DNA of 64,000 nt, taken from NCBI RefSeq assembly GCF_008801925.2, contig NZ_CP062806.1, positions 1 through 64,000 of the forward strand, given 5' to 3'. A program made the translations under genes and the position numbers. The stretch comes from Cupriavidus basilensis. Its GTDB lineage: Bacteria > Pseudomonadota > Gammaproteobacteria > Burkholderiales > Burkholderiaceae. The notes under the pieces were generated by a model. That model was not told the origin of the DNA, ran no database searches, and saw only the letters and a list, made by a program, of their open reading frames with translations. Of this stretch, positions 38,353 to 46,971 are shown one piece after another (positions within the stretch are counted from its first letter, which is position 1; each line of letters starts with the position of its first letter).

Positions 38353-38366
38353 GCGTCGTTCCGGCC

Positions 38367-38885
38367 TCAGCAGACTCCGGCGTTCGGGCGTGCCGATGGT
38401 CGTGTCCGGGTCATTGCAAGCCGGGCTGCCGCCTCACCACCGGGGGCACGGCCCAGCGCGTACAACGCCCGAGCCCGCGATCGCGTTCGACGTTGATGCC
38501 GACCGGCCAAGGCGTCGATGTTCTCGGCAAACGTACGACGGGGGCAGCCAGCGTTTGTGCACTTGAAACGACGCACCTCAACGGCGAGAACGCCCCGCTG
38601 CTCGAGCATCGGTCGTTCTTCCAGACTGCGCACATAGCTGCCGTGGAGTCGGTCACTCCAACGACGGCAGGCAGGACAAGGTGCCGCGCAAACCGTACTG
38701 CGGGCTTCGACAGTGATGGCATTCCCTCGCGCGTCGCTGGAGACGACGCGCTTACCCACACGGGCGAGAATACGATCGATGCCCCCGAGAATTTGGCTCA
38801 TGGTAACAATCAACGTGGGGCCAGATCGGCCCGAAATAAAGCCCTCGACGCCGCCGTCACAGAAAGTGGGGAAGACCTATCTTTG
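38367..38885 (-). pseudogene. ISL3-family transposase N-terminal fragment and end
   Basis: The minus-strand frame 38813-38367 encodes the ISL3 zinc-finger N-terminus: ITVEARSTVCAAPCPACRRW, then RFKCTNAGCPRRTFAE (paired Cys pairs). The rest of the transposase is absent. Upstream of its ATG, the sequence to about 38885 matches the left end of the second ISL3 remnant at 54017, including GTGACGGC and the CACTTT(C/G)TGTGA word. It truncates the pirin gene. Inverted relative to the 54-kb copy. Confidence 0.8.
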
Positions 38886-39061
38886 AGCCGGTAGACGCCA
38901 TGCTGCTGGCGCCGGCTTTACGCGACTCCGGCTTTCCACCGTCAACGCCAGATGGGACCGCGCCGCCATCGTGCCCGCGGGCGCGCACTAGCAGATCGAC
39001 AACTGGCGCCTGAGCGGGCTCTACTCCTCCGCGCGCAACACGTTCACGAGCGCCGCCGTCC
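38886..39061. other. No recognisable gene between ISL3 and IS3 remnants
   Basis: Short GC-rich stretch between two IS remnants. An 84-codon minus-strand frame spans it but resembles nothing and overlaps the IS3 fragment; it is treated as noise. Confidence 0.4.
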
Positions 39062-39707
39062 ATGCGGCCGAACTCGCCGTGGATGCTCGGCTTCAGCGTC
39101 GAGAACAACACTCAACATCGCGATACGCAAATGATGGCGTTGATCCGCGTGACCCATGCCAAGCTCAAAGGCGCATATGGATCGCCACGCATGCTCCGGG
39201 AAATCCGCGCGCGAGGCTTCCCAGCCTCCAAGGAGCGGGTCGAGCGGCTGATGCGCGAGAACGGCATTCGTGCCCGGCACAAGCGACGCTGGCGGGCCAC
39301 GACGAATTCCAGGCACTCGCTGCCGATCGCGCCGAACCGACTGGAGCGCAACTTCACGCCCGCAGCGCCAAATCAGGTTTGGACGGCGGACATGACCTAC
39401 ATCTGGACCGACGAAGGCTGGCTGTATCTGGCCATCGTGCTTGACCTGTTCAACCGCGAAGTGGTTGGCTGGTCGATTCGGCCCCGGATGACGGCAGATA
39501 TCGTGACAGATACGCTGGCGATGGCTTGGTTCCGCCGCAAGCCCGCATCGGGATTGATTCACCACACGGACCGAGGCGCCCAGGGCGGATTCAACTGGTC
39601 GTCGCAACACCCTTATAGATTAAGGAGGTGTTTATGGGGCGCTCTGCTATGTGTCCCCGGCCCAGTACCTCCGGGACTGGGAAGACCCACGGGCCATAGC
39701 GGCTTGA
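39062..39707 (+). pseudogene. IS3-family transposase OrfB, truncated with internal deletion
   Basis: Recognisable OrfB core: HAKLKGAYGSPRMLREIRAR, then NQVWTADMTYIWTDEGWLYL (first catalytic Asp), then VLDLFNREVVGWSIRPRMTA, then GLIHHTDRGAQ (second catalytic Asp). After DRGAQGG the reading jumps to YVSPAQYLRDWEDPRAIAA and a TGA at 39705-39707, in another frame. That is the normal OrfB C-terminus, so the catalytic Glu region has been deleted. The N-terminal HTH part is also missing. A dead copy. Confidence 0.8.
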
Positions 39708-39787
39708 CTCCCTTACCCTTGGAAGGCGAAAAACAAGGGGAACCTCATACCGCTAAGGGAAAAACCGAGCTTGACACTGAATTTCGT

Positions 39788-39803
39788 TGGCACAAAATTT
39801 GCT
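39788..39803 (+). promoter_or_regulatory. Sigma-54 (-24/-12) promoter upstream of AraC regulator
   Basis: TGGCAC-N5-TTGCT (TGGCACAAAATTTGCT) matches the sigma-54 consensus TGGCACG-N4-TTGCW very closely. It lies 37 bases upstream of the AraC gene start (39840), giving a leader of about 25 bases. A sigma-54 activator is encoded 1.4 kb downstream. Confidence 0.8.
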
Positions 39804-39839
39804 TCTTGAAATGCGGATTTGCCGACGGACGTTTTTTCT

Positions 39840-40850
39840 ATGTCTTCTTCTTTGCCCCAAGCCGCACGGCCACGGATTCATCAGGTTTGTAGTTGCGACG
39901 TGGACGAGCATGCGCTCGCGCAGCGTGATTGGAACTTGCGCTACGACCAGCTTGGGCGCGGCCGCTTTTCCGGCGAGTTCCTGCAGGTATCATTGCCGAA
40001 AGAAATGCTGGTGTTCCAGGAGCGCTACAACATAGCCGTACGCCAGCGTGGTTCGCTCGGCACTGATAGTTTCGTTTGTGCCATCCCTATGCGGGCGAAC
40101 GGCGAGATGTCGGTCAATGGTGTGCGCGTGCCAGGGGACCACGCCATTGTCTGCAACGATGCGGAGTTTGATATCCGCACGCCCGGCAACTTCGACGTGT
40201 GCGGGATCGCGATACAGGTTGCCTCGGTTCGGCAAGCATTGTCCCGGATCTATAAAGAAGAGCCGCACATCCTGAGCCGTCAACAACTTGCCGCGCCTCG
40301 CCTGGACGAAGCCGCGGGCGCGCGCTTGCGGCAGCAATTGAGTGCCATGCTCGAAGGATTGCGGTTACAACCGGAATTGCTTGAGGACAGCGACGCGCGG
40401 CACATCTGGACGGATCAAGTGCTGATCGAGCTGCTTGAAGCGCTGCCAATCCCTCCCGGCGACACGCACGAGCGCAGCGCGGCTCAACGCAAGCGTCTGG
40501 TGGACCGCGCGTGCGAAGTCATGCTGGCACAGCCGGACGAGCCGATTTCCATCCTTGAGGTGTGCAGCGCGGTCGCTGCCAGCCGCCGCAAGCTGAATTA
40601 TGCGTTCCAGGACGTATTGGGCATGGGGCCCGTGGCTTACCAGCGCGCGCTCCGGCTTAATGGTGTGCGCCGCCAGTTGCAGCGTTGCGAGGATGCGCTC
40701 ACCGGCGTATATAACGTTGCCGTGCGCTGGGGTTTCTGGCATTTCGGGCAATTCTCGACGGATTACAAGAATTTCTTCGGCGAACTTCCCTCCGAGACAC
40801 TGCAGGGCGCCCGGCAGGCCCGTGGCATGACCGCCCAGTCCCTCCGCTGA
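39840..40850 (+). CDS. AraC-family transcriptional regulator (EutR-like)
   Basis: A 336-aa AraC-type activator. The N-terminal sensing domain begins DVDEHALAQRDWNLRYDQLG. The C-terminal double HTH has SILEVCSAVAASRRKLNYAF then VLGMGPVAYQRALRLNGVRR and VAVRWGFWHFGQFSTDYKNF then FGELPSET. Another in-frame ATG exists at 39819, but 39840 follows the sigma-54 promoter closely and matches the start of the truncated duplicate at 63746. It is the first gene of the amine island and a likely amine-responsive regulator. QHNDH operons in other bacteria can also be accompanied by AraC regulators (my recollection of the literature). Confidence 0.9.
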   Translation: MSSSLPQAARPRIHQVCSCDVDEHALAQRDWNLRYDQLGRGRFSGEFLQVSLPKEMLVFQERYNIAVRQRGSLGTDSFVCAIPMRANGEMSVNGVRVPGDHAIVCNDAEFDIRTPGNFDVCGIAIQVASVRQALSRIYKEEPHILSRQQLAAPRLDEAAGARLRQQLSAMLEGLRLQPELLEDSDARHIWTDQVLIELLEALPIPPGDTHERSAAQRKRLVDRACEVMLAQPDEPISILEVCSAVAASRRKLNYAFQDVLGMGPVAYQRALRLNGVRRQLQRCEDALTGVYNVAVRWGFWHFGQFSTDYKNFFGELPSETLQGARQARGMTAQSLR

Positions 40851-40946
40851 ACATTCTCCGGCGCCAAGCCGGAGCAACCTCGACGCATCCCTCCCCTCGT
40901 GCGCAAGTTTGCGCAATCCCGATAACGCCGTTGCGGCGGCGCTGTT

Positions 40947-40980
40947 ACAGTCAGTCGCGTGTGAGATACGCGAGTGACTG
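40947..40980. promoter_or_regulatory. Inverted repeat, candidate activator binding site
   Basis: ACAGTCAGTCGCGT, a 7-base spacer, then ACGCGAGTGACTG: 12 of 13 positions of the arms are complementary. It lies ~280 bases upstream of the sigma-54 activator gene. The word ACAGTCAGTCGC recurs exactly at 48712-48723 between the divergent sigma-54 promoters of qhnA and the aldehyde dehydrogenase gene. Confidence 0.6.
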
Positions 40981-41235
40981 CTCCCGGATGACGCTCTGAC
41001 GGCCTCCCATCTGCCTTGCACGCGCGCCAGAGCGCATAGCGAGCAGGCATCGGGAAATGCGGCCTACTCACTTTTTGCCTCAACCTGCGGCAACAGTCGA
41101 TCGACAGCCTCGAAGATCACACAAAGAGACAGCGGTGCGCGGATATTGCCTCACGACTGTCCATTCCCTAATGAACGGCGATTGCACCGGGCAAGCCCGG
41201 CGCATCACGCAGGCTTAGCAAGAACAAGGCGCATC

Positions 41236-43143
41236 ATGGATTCTTTCCCTCCGAACGAGATCGTTGCTTTCGATACGCCTGATGCCACGGAACGCTTGCG
41301 CAAGTCGCTGCAGCTTGATGGCATGCTCCCGCAAGGTGTGCTGCGGCAGGAAATCGAAGCCTCCTGGGACCGCAGCATGCGCCATGGCATCGACCGTTCG
41401 GACAGCAAGCTAGTGGACATCCAGTTTGATGCCGATTGGAAGACGCTGCGCGAAGCCAACCGCTTGCTGATCGACGCCGCTTCGCCGGAAATGAGTTTCC
41501 TCGTCGCACGCTATGGGCACGATGGCATCGCCATCCTAGCGGACGCCGATGCCAACATGCTGCTGGTTGAGGGACGGACGGACTATCTACAGGAATTGGG
41601 CATCCGCGATGTCGCCCCAGGCGCCTGCTGGAGCGAGGCCATGCGAGGGACCAACGCGCTCGGCACGGCCCTCGTTGACAGCAAGCCGACGCTGATCAAT
41701 AGCGGCGAGCATTACCTGGAATGCCTGCGCCGCCTCTCCTGTGCTTCCGCGCCGATCCGCGATCCGCGCGGCCAGCTCATCGGCGTCCTCGACGTGACGC
41801 GGGAAGGGGTCTTGACGCAGCCGCGGGATAGTCTTTCCATGCTGATGCTGGCCGCGCGCCAGATCGAGTGCCGGCTGTTCGGCGCGTATTATCCCGAGAA
41901 CATCGTCTTGGCGTTTCATCGGCGTGAACCGCATCTGGATTCGGCGTGGCGCGGCATGGTCGTATTGAGCTGCGACGGCGACATCCTCGCTGCCGATCAG
42001 CAAGCCTGCTCACTGCTAATGCAGGATAGGAGCGCCGTGGTTGGGCGCCGCAGCGAAGACATCCTGGGGATCCGGGGATCGCAGCTGGTTGCCCGTGTGA
42101 TGCGCGAGGGCGTCTCCAAGGTTACGAACGCCAGCGGGGAATTCTTCTTCAGGGCGGTCCAGATACCCCGTCCGGCGCCATCCATCCCGGCCGCGGAGCC
42201 GGACACGGCCCGCGCGGCGCCGGGGTCGCTTGACCGGCTGGCGGGCGCCAACCATCGGCTGGCACGAGGGCTCCACATGGCGCGTCGCGGGCTGGACCAC
42301 GACGTACCCGTGCTCTTGCTTGGCGAGACCGGCACGGGCAAGGAAGTGACCGCACGTGCTTTGCACGATGCGAGCGTGCGGGCGGGCAAGCCTTTCGTCG
42401 CGGTGAACTGCGCGTCGATTCCCGAGGGACTGATCGAATCCGAACTTTTCGGATACCGCGAAGGCGCATTCACCGGCGCACGCAAGGGCGGTGTCGTCGG
42501 CCGCCTTAGTCAGGCCAACGGCGGCACGCTGTTCCTCGACGAGATTGGCGACATGCCGCTGCACCTGCAGGCTCGGCTGCTGCGGGTCCTGCAGGAGCGC
42601 AAGGTTGCGCCGCTCGGCGCTGCGGAGGAGCAAGCCATCGACGTCGCTCTGGTCTGTGCCACACACCGGGACCTGAAACTCCTGGTCCAGGAAAAAACCT
42701 TTCGCGAAGACCTTTACTACCGCATAAACGGCATCGGCGTTTCACTGCCACCGTTACGCGAGCGCCAGGACATCGGGGACCTCGCCAACGTACTGCTCGC
42801 GAAGCTTGGCGCACCACACGCGACCCTGGACTCCGAGCTTTCCGAATTGATCGAGCAATTCGACTGGCCCGGAAATATCCGCCAGCTCGAGATGGTGCTG
42901 CGCTCGGCCTTGGCCATGCGGGAGGAAGGCGAGACCGCTCTAGGCACGCAGCATCTGACAGACGCGGCTCTCGACGAGCTGCAGGCGGGTGCGCGTCAAT
43001 CCGCCGGACTGATCCGGGACCGTGAAATGGAATTGATTCGCGACAGCCTCGGCAGCCATCAAGGCAATGTTTCCGCGGCCGCGCAAGCGCTTGGAATCAG
43101 CCGCGCCACGCTTTACCGCAAGCTCAAGCAGCTACGGACATAG
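41236..43143 (+). CDS. Sigma-54-dependent Fis-family activator (AcoR-like)
   Basis: A 635-aa enhancer-binding protein. The N-terminal sensory region has a GAF-like domain (about residues 60-220; [20 protein letters not shown] is the AcoR-type signature) and a PAS-like segment to about 320. The AAA+ core has Walker A GETGTGKE, the sigma-54 contact loop GAFTGA and Walker [12 protein letters not shown]. The C-terminal Fis HTH is [20 protein letters not shown]. The ATG at 41236 fits the family N-terminus; an upstream in-frame ATG exists at 41146. It is the obvious activator for the sigma-54 promoters at 48533 and 48810 and possibly 39788. Confidence 0.93.
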   Translation: MDSFPPNEIVAFDTPDATERLRKSLQLDGMLPQGVLRQEIEASWDRSMRHGIDRSDSKLVDIQFDADWKTLREANRLLIDAASPEMSFLVARYGHDGIAILADADANMLLVEGRTDYLQELGIRDVAPGACWSEAMRGTNALGTALVDSKPTLINSGEHYLECLRRLSCASAPIRDPRGQLIGVLDVTREGVLTQPRDSLSMLMLAARQIECRLFGAYYPENIVLAFHRREPHLDSAWRGMVVLSCDGDILAADQQACSLLMQDRSAVVGRRSEDILGIRGSQLVARVMREGVSKVTNASGEFFFRAVQIPRPAPSIPAAEPDTARAAPGSLDRLAGANHRLARGLHMARRGLDHDVPVLLLGETGTGKEVTARALHDASVRAGKPFVAVNCASIPEGLIESELFGYREGAFTGARKGGVVGRLSQANGGTLFLDEIGDMPLHLQARLLRVLQERKVAPLGAAEEQAIDVALVCATHRDLKLLVQEKTFREDLYYRINGIGVSLPPLRERQDIGDLANVLLAKLGAPHATLDSELSELIEQFDWPGNIRQLEMVLRSALAMREEGETALGTQHLTDAALDELQAGARQSAGLIRDREMELIRDSLGSHQGNVSAAAQALGISRATLYRKLKQLRT

Positions 43144-43224
43144 CGCATCAAATATCGCAAGTGCACCGCGCGCCTATTTGGGCGCGCTTATCTGGGCACG
43201 GCTGTTGGCCGTGTGGGAAGGCAT

Positions 43225-44955
43225 ATGTTCGGGTTTCTCCTCAGACTGGCACAGACGGACGACAGCGCGAGGCTTGAGCAAGCGCTCGCATGGCTATATG
43301 GGTTTATCCGGCCGCACCGGCTGGGGATTGCCGCGCTGCTTGGCCTTTCGATGTGCGCGACCTTACTCGTACTGGCGCAGCCCATGCTGACCAAGCTGCT
43401 GATCGACAAGGGCCTGCTGGCTGGAAACTATCCCGTGCTGGTGGCTACCGCGGCAACCATGGTCTGCGCGGGCATGGTGGGCAACGTACTCGGCGGTGCC
43501 AACCGCTATCTGCACACGCGCCTGTCTGGCCGAATCCTGTTCTCGTTGCGAAGTGCGCTCTATGCCCACCTGCAAAAATTGTCGCCAGCGTTCTACGGCC
43601 GCCGGCGGATCGGCGATCTTCTTTCCCGGCTTGATGGCGATGTCGCGGAAATCCAACGCTTTGCGCTCGATTCCTTGTTTTCCGCCGTATCGAGCCTTAT
43701 CGGCCTGGCAGGCGCGGTCGTGCTTTTGCTGTCGCTATCATGGAAACTGTCCTTGCTCATCGTCGTGCTGATTCCCTTCGAATTCTTCTGGCTGCGCTGG
43801 ATGCGCCAGAAGGTCGAGCGCGACGCCCGCAGCCTGCGGCAGAGCTCCGCGGATCTGTCATGCTTCCTGGTCGAGACGCTGCCGGCCATGAAGTTTATTC
43901 AATCCGCCGGGCAGCAAGGCGCGGAGCAGCGTCGTCTTGACCAGCTTGGCGACGGCTACATGCAACGCCTGTTGAAGCTGCAGCTCACAGAGTTCTTTAC
44001 GCAATCTGTACCCGGAACGCTAACCTCCGTGTCACGGGCAGGCGCATTTCTCGTCGGCGGCTACTGGGTCATCCACGGGGAGTGGCAACTGGGATCGCTG
44101 ATCGCGTTTTCCACCTATATGGGTATGGCGGTGGGACCGGTAAAGAGCCTGCTTGGTCTATATGTCGCAATACAGCGGGTGACGGTCAGTCTCGGCCGCG
44201 TCATCGAGTTGCAGCGCGAGCCACTCACGGTGCGGCAGCCACGGCACCCTGTGCAACCACCGCTGGCCGGCTGCGACCTGCGTCTGGAGGACGTCTGGTT
44301 CGCGCATGCCGAACGAAACGACTGGGTTCTGCGCGGCATCACGGCAACCATACCCGCAGGCGCGAAGGTGGCGATCAGCGGCGCGTCGGGGACAGGAAAA
44401 TCAACCCTGGTCGACCTGCTGCTGCGGTTCTACGATCCCCCGCAGGGACGTGTTCTTTTTGGCGGCACCGACTTGCGCGACCTCGACCTGTACGCGCTGC
44501 GCAGGCGCATCGCCGTGGTGAGCCAGGAAATTATCCTGTTTCGTGGCAGCCTTGCCGCCAACATAGCCTATGGCGCGCCGCAATCTTCCCGTGAAACCAT
44601 CGCGCGGATCGCCAGCATGGCGGGGCTCGACGGCTTGATCGAAAGCATGCCGGACGGTTTGGATAGCGAGGTCGGCGAGCGGGGCCAGCAGCTCTCCGGT
44701 GGGCAGAAGCAGCGCGTCGCGATAGCGCGCGCTCTGCTGCAGGATGCATCCATCCTGGTGCTCGACGAATCCACGTCGGCGCTCGACGAAGCGACCGAGC
44801 GCAAGCTGATCGCCGAGGTAGATCGCCTCTTTGCCAGCCGTACCCGGATCCTGATCAGCCATCGGGCATCCACGCTCGCGCGGGCGGATTTGCATCTGAC
44901 ACTCGCCGACGGCATGCTGCGGCCACATCGCCAGGAGCATGCTCAAAATGCGTAG
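43225..44955 (+). CDS. qhnF: ABC transporter of QHNDH maturation (QhnF-like)
   Basis: A 576-aa half-size exporter with fused transmembrane and ATPase domains. About six hydrophobic segments lie in residues 20-300. The nucleotide-binding domain has Walker A GASGTGKST, signature LSGGQKQR, Walker B ILVLDESTSALD and the switch His in LISHRAS. The ATG at 43225 has GGAAGG nearby; a GTG at 43213 in frame would add four residues. It overlaps qhnE by 17 bases. In QHNDH systems an ABC transporter of this type is required for biogenesis, probably translocating the modified gamma-subunit precursor or a leader peptide. Confidence 0.88.
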   Translation: MFGFLLRLAQTDDSARLEQALAWLYGFIRPHRLGIAALLGLSMCATLLVLAQPMLTKLLIDKGLLAGNYPVLVATAATMVCAGMVGNVLGGANRYLHTRLSGRILFSLRSALYAHLQKLSPAFYGRRRIGDLLSRLDGDVAEIQRFALDSLFSAVSSLIGLAGAVVLLLSLSWKLSLLIVVLIPFEFFWLRWMRQKVERDARSLRQSSADLSCFLVETLPAMKFIQSAGQQGAEQRRLDQLGDGYMQRLLKLQLTEFFTQSVPGTLTSVSRAGAFLVGGYWVIHGEWQLGSLIAFSTYMGMAVGPVKSLLGLYVAIQRVTVSLGRVIELQREPLTVRQPRHPVQPPLAGCDLRLEDVWFAHAERNDWVLRGITATIPAGAKVAISGASGTGKSTLVDLLLRFYDPPQGRVLFGGTDLRDLDLYALRRRIAVVSQEIILFRGSLAANIAYGAPQSSRETIARIASMAGLDGLIESMPDGLDSEVGERGQQLSGGQKQRVAIARALLQDASILVLDESTSALDEATERKLIAEVDRLFASRTRILISHRASTLARADLHLTLADGMLRPHRQEHAQNA

Positions 44956-45622
44956 GGAAGTGCGTGTGGGGATTGTCGACAGTGGTATTCGTGCTCGCCA
45001 TGCAGGCGTGGTGAAGGCGGCGAAACGATTCCGGTTGGATGCGGAGCTGCAGCTCGGTCAAGGCGAGGCCGAGGCGGATCGCCTTGGCCACGGCAGTGCC
45101 GTACTGGAAACGATATGCCAGCACGCGCCGAACGCCCGGTTTTGCATTGCTCAAGTCTTTCACGACCGCTGGCACACCACCCCGTTGCAGATTGCCGCAG
45201 CCATGCACTGGCTCATCGACCAGGAGGTCAATATCATCAACCTGAGCCTGGGCGTGCGCACCGATCGTCTCTTGATGCGCGATGCCTGCATGCGCGCCCA
45301 GGAAGCGGGCATCCTGCTGTGCGCCGCCTGCCCGGCGCAGGGCTTGCCGGTGTTTCCCGCCAGCTACCCGAACGTGCTGCGCGTGACCGGGGACGCGCGC
45401 TGCGGCCGCGGCCAATGGTCCTGGCTCGGCAGCGCCCAGGCGGACTTTGGCGCCGTGGTGTCAACCGACCCGCGCGGGCCGGCGGGTGCGAGTATTGCAT
45501 GCGCCGCCATCAGCGGCACTATCGCCGCATTGATGCAAGCCGGGGTCCGTCCCCACGAACTGCTGGCGCACCTGAAGCAACATGCCGCGTTCGTCGGCAT
45601 CGAGAGGAAGCGGCTGGCATGA
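44939..45622 (+). CDS. qhnE: Subtilisin-like protease of QHNDH maturation (QhnE-like)
   Basis: A 227-aa compact S8-type serine protease without a signal peptide or prodomain. The catalytic triad is visible: D14 (GIVDSGI), H51 (RLGHGSAV), S185 (GASIACAAISG, replacing the usual GTSMAAPHVAG). The usual oxyanion Asn block AAGN is replaced by AACPAQ. In QHNDH systems this protease removes the 28-residue leader from the cross-linked gamma subunit in the cytoplasm. Translation is coupled on both sides: start inside qhnF, stop overlapping the qhnG start (ATGA). A second ATG at 44948 is possible. Confidence 0.88.
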   Translation: MLKMRREVRVGIVDSGIRARHAGVVKAAKRFRLDAELQLGQGEAEADRLGHGSAVLETICQHAPNARFCIAQVFHDRWHTTPLQIAAAMHWLIDQEVNIINLSLGVRTDRLLMRDACMRAQEAGILLCAACPAQGLPVFPASYPNVLRVTGDARCGRGQWSWLGSAQADFGAVVSTDPRGPAGASIACAAISGTIAALMQAGVRPHELLAHLKQHAAFVGIERKRLA

Positions 45623-46932
45623 CGGTCGCCCACGTCCTCGTCCTGGGTGCCGGTCCTGCGGGCGCCGCGGTCGCGTTATCCCTCGGCCGTCTCGGCTACC
45701 GTGTCAGCGTCGTCAGCGAATGGCGGCATTTCGACGCGGTCGAGGGTGTCTCGGCACGCGTGCTGGAAGGCCTGCGCCAGTCCGGCTTGAGCGATGCGGC
45801 GCAATGCGTTTACCCGCCCTCGGTGCGGCACGTGCATTGGAACGGCACCGCGCTGGCACCCAACGCGGAATACCTTGTCGATCGCCGCCGCTTCGATATA
45901 GCCCTGCGCCAAGACCTTCGGCGCGCAAGCATCGATGTCATCCGGGCACACGTTCGCGGTGTGCAGTCCTGTTCCAGCAGCCATCGCGCTCAAATTGAAG
46001 GGGAACAAGGCACCGCTTACCTCGAGGCGGACTTTCTGGTTGAGGCGCGTGGACGCCTGGCGCCCGCCGCTGGCAAAGGCGTGCGCGGTCCGGAAACCCT
46101 GAGCTTGCTGAGCCAATGGAAAGGCCGGCCGGGTCCCCGCGGATCCGCGGTGGAGAGCATGCAGGACGGTTGGGCATGGATGGCAAGATTGCGCGACGGC
46201 AGATGTTATTGGCAGTGGACCCTGGATGCGGGCAGTGCCGCCTTGCCACGCAAGAATGAACTCGCGGCCTTCTGTGCCGCGCGGCGTGCCGGCTCTGTAG
46301 TGGCAATGGAATTCTTCGGCGCAAGCGCGCGCCGGCCCGCCACCCTGCACGCCCGCAGCAGTACCGCCACGCTTTGCGCGCAAACCGTCGGAGCAAACTG
46401 GCTTCGCGTTGGCGATGCCGCCATGGCCGTGGACCCGCTGTCCGGGAACGGGATGTTCCAGTCGCTGTCGTCGGCGCTGCAAGCGCCGGCAGTCATCAAC
46501 ACGATACTGACTCGACCAGAGCGCGCGCCGCTGGCGCGGCGCTTTCACCAGCAGCGCATTGACAACCTCTTTGCCCGCTTTGCCAGGATCGGCCGCGATT
46601 TCTACGCCACGGAACATCGCTGGGCGTGTTCGCCCTTCTGGCAGCCACGTAACCGCTGGCCGGACGAGCAGCCGCTAGTAGTGCCCGTTGATTTTCGCCA
46701 TCTGCGGGTGGAGAGGGCGCCGGTCATCCGGGACGGCCTGATCGATGAAGCGGACGTAGTGATCACTCCCGAGCAGCCTGTCGGGATCTGGCACTTGAAT
46801 GGCGTCGAACTGGCGCCCGTGATCAGGGCACTACAGCGCGAGCCCAACGCGCGCGTCCTGGAAACCGTTGCTCCCAGGCAGCGGCAGGCGCTGCACGCCT
46901 GGCTCGCTGCGCACCGTTATCCCGTAGTTTAG
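45619..46932 (+). CDS. qhnG: Flavoprotein monooxygenase of CTQ biogenesis (QhnG-like)
   Basis: A 437-aa FAD-dependent monooxygenase. The N-terminal dinucleotide fold is VLVLGAGPAGAAVALSLG (residues 6-23), and the second FAD block is WLRVGDAAMAVDPLSGNGM. In QHNDH biogenesis the QhnG flavoprotein hydroxylates the gamma-subunit Trp that becomes cysteine tryptophylquinone (established family role). A C-terminal region of ~90 residues beyond the FAD fold (VDFRHLRVERAPVIRDGLID) is typical for the group. ATG at 45619 overlaps the qhnE stop. It converges on the aldehyde dehydrogenase gene 40 bases away. Confidence 0.88.
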   Translation: MTVAHVLVLGAGPAGAAVALSLGRLGYRVSVVSEWRHFDAVEGVSARVLEGLRQSGLSDAAQCVYPPSVRHVHWNGTALAPNAEYLVDRRRFDIALRQDLRRASIDVIRAHVRGVQSCSSSHRAQIEGEQGTAYLEADFLVEARGRLAPAAGKGVRGPETLSLLSQWKGRPGPRGSAVESMQDGWAWMARLRDGRCYWQWTLDAGSAALPRKNELAAFCAARRAGSVVAMEFFGASARRPATLHARSSTATLCAQTVGANWLRVGDAAMAVDPLSGNGMFQSLSSALQAPAVINTILTRPERAPLARRFHQQRIDNLFARFARIGRDFYATEHRWACSPFWQPRNRWPDEQPLVVPVDFRHLRVERAPVIRDGLIDEADVVITPEQPVGIWHLNGVELAPVIRALQREPNARVLETVAPRQRQALHAWLAAHRYPVV

Positions 46933-46971
46933 TGCCAGGCGCGGCGCTAGCCCCGCGCCAGCGCCCCTGCG

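Noticed and set aside
43194..43209. Sigma-54-like GGGCACG-N4-TTGGC before qhnF
   Set aside because: The invariant GC of the -12 element is replaced by GG, and the predicted start would fall almost on the qhnF start codon.
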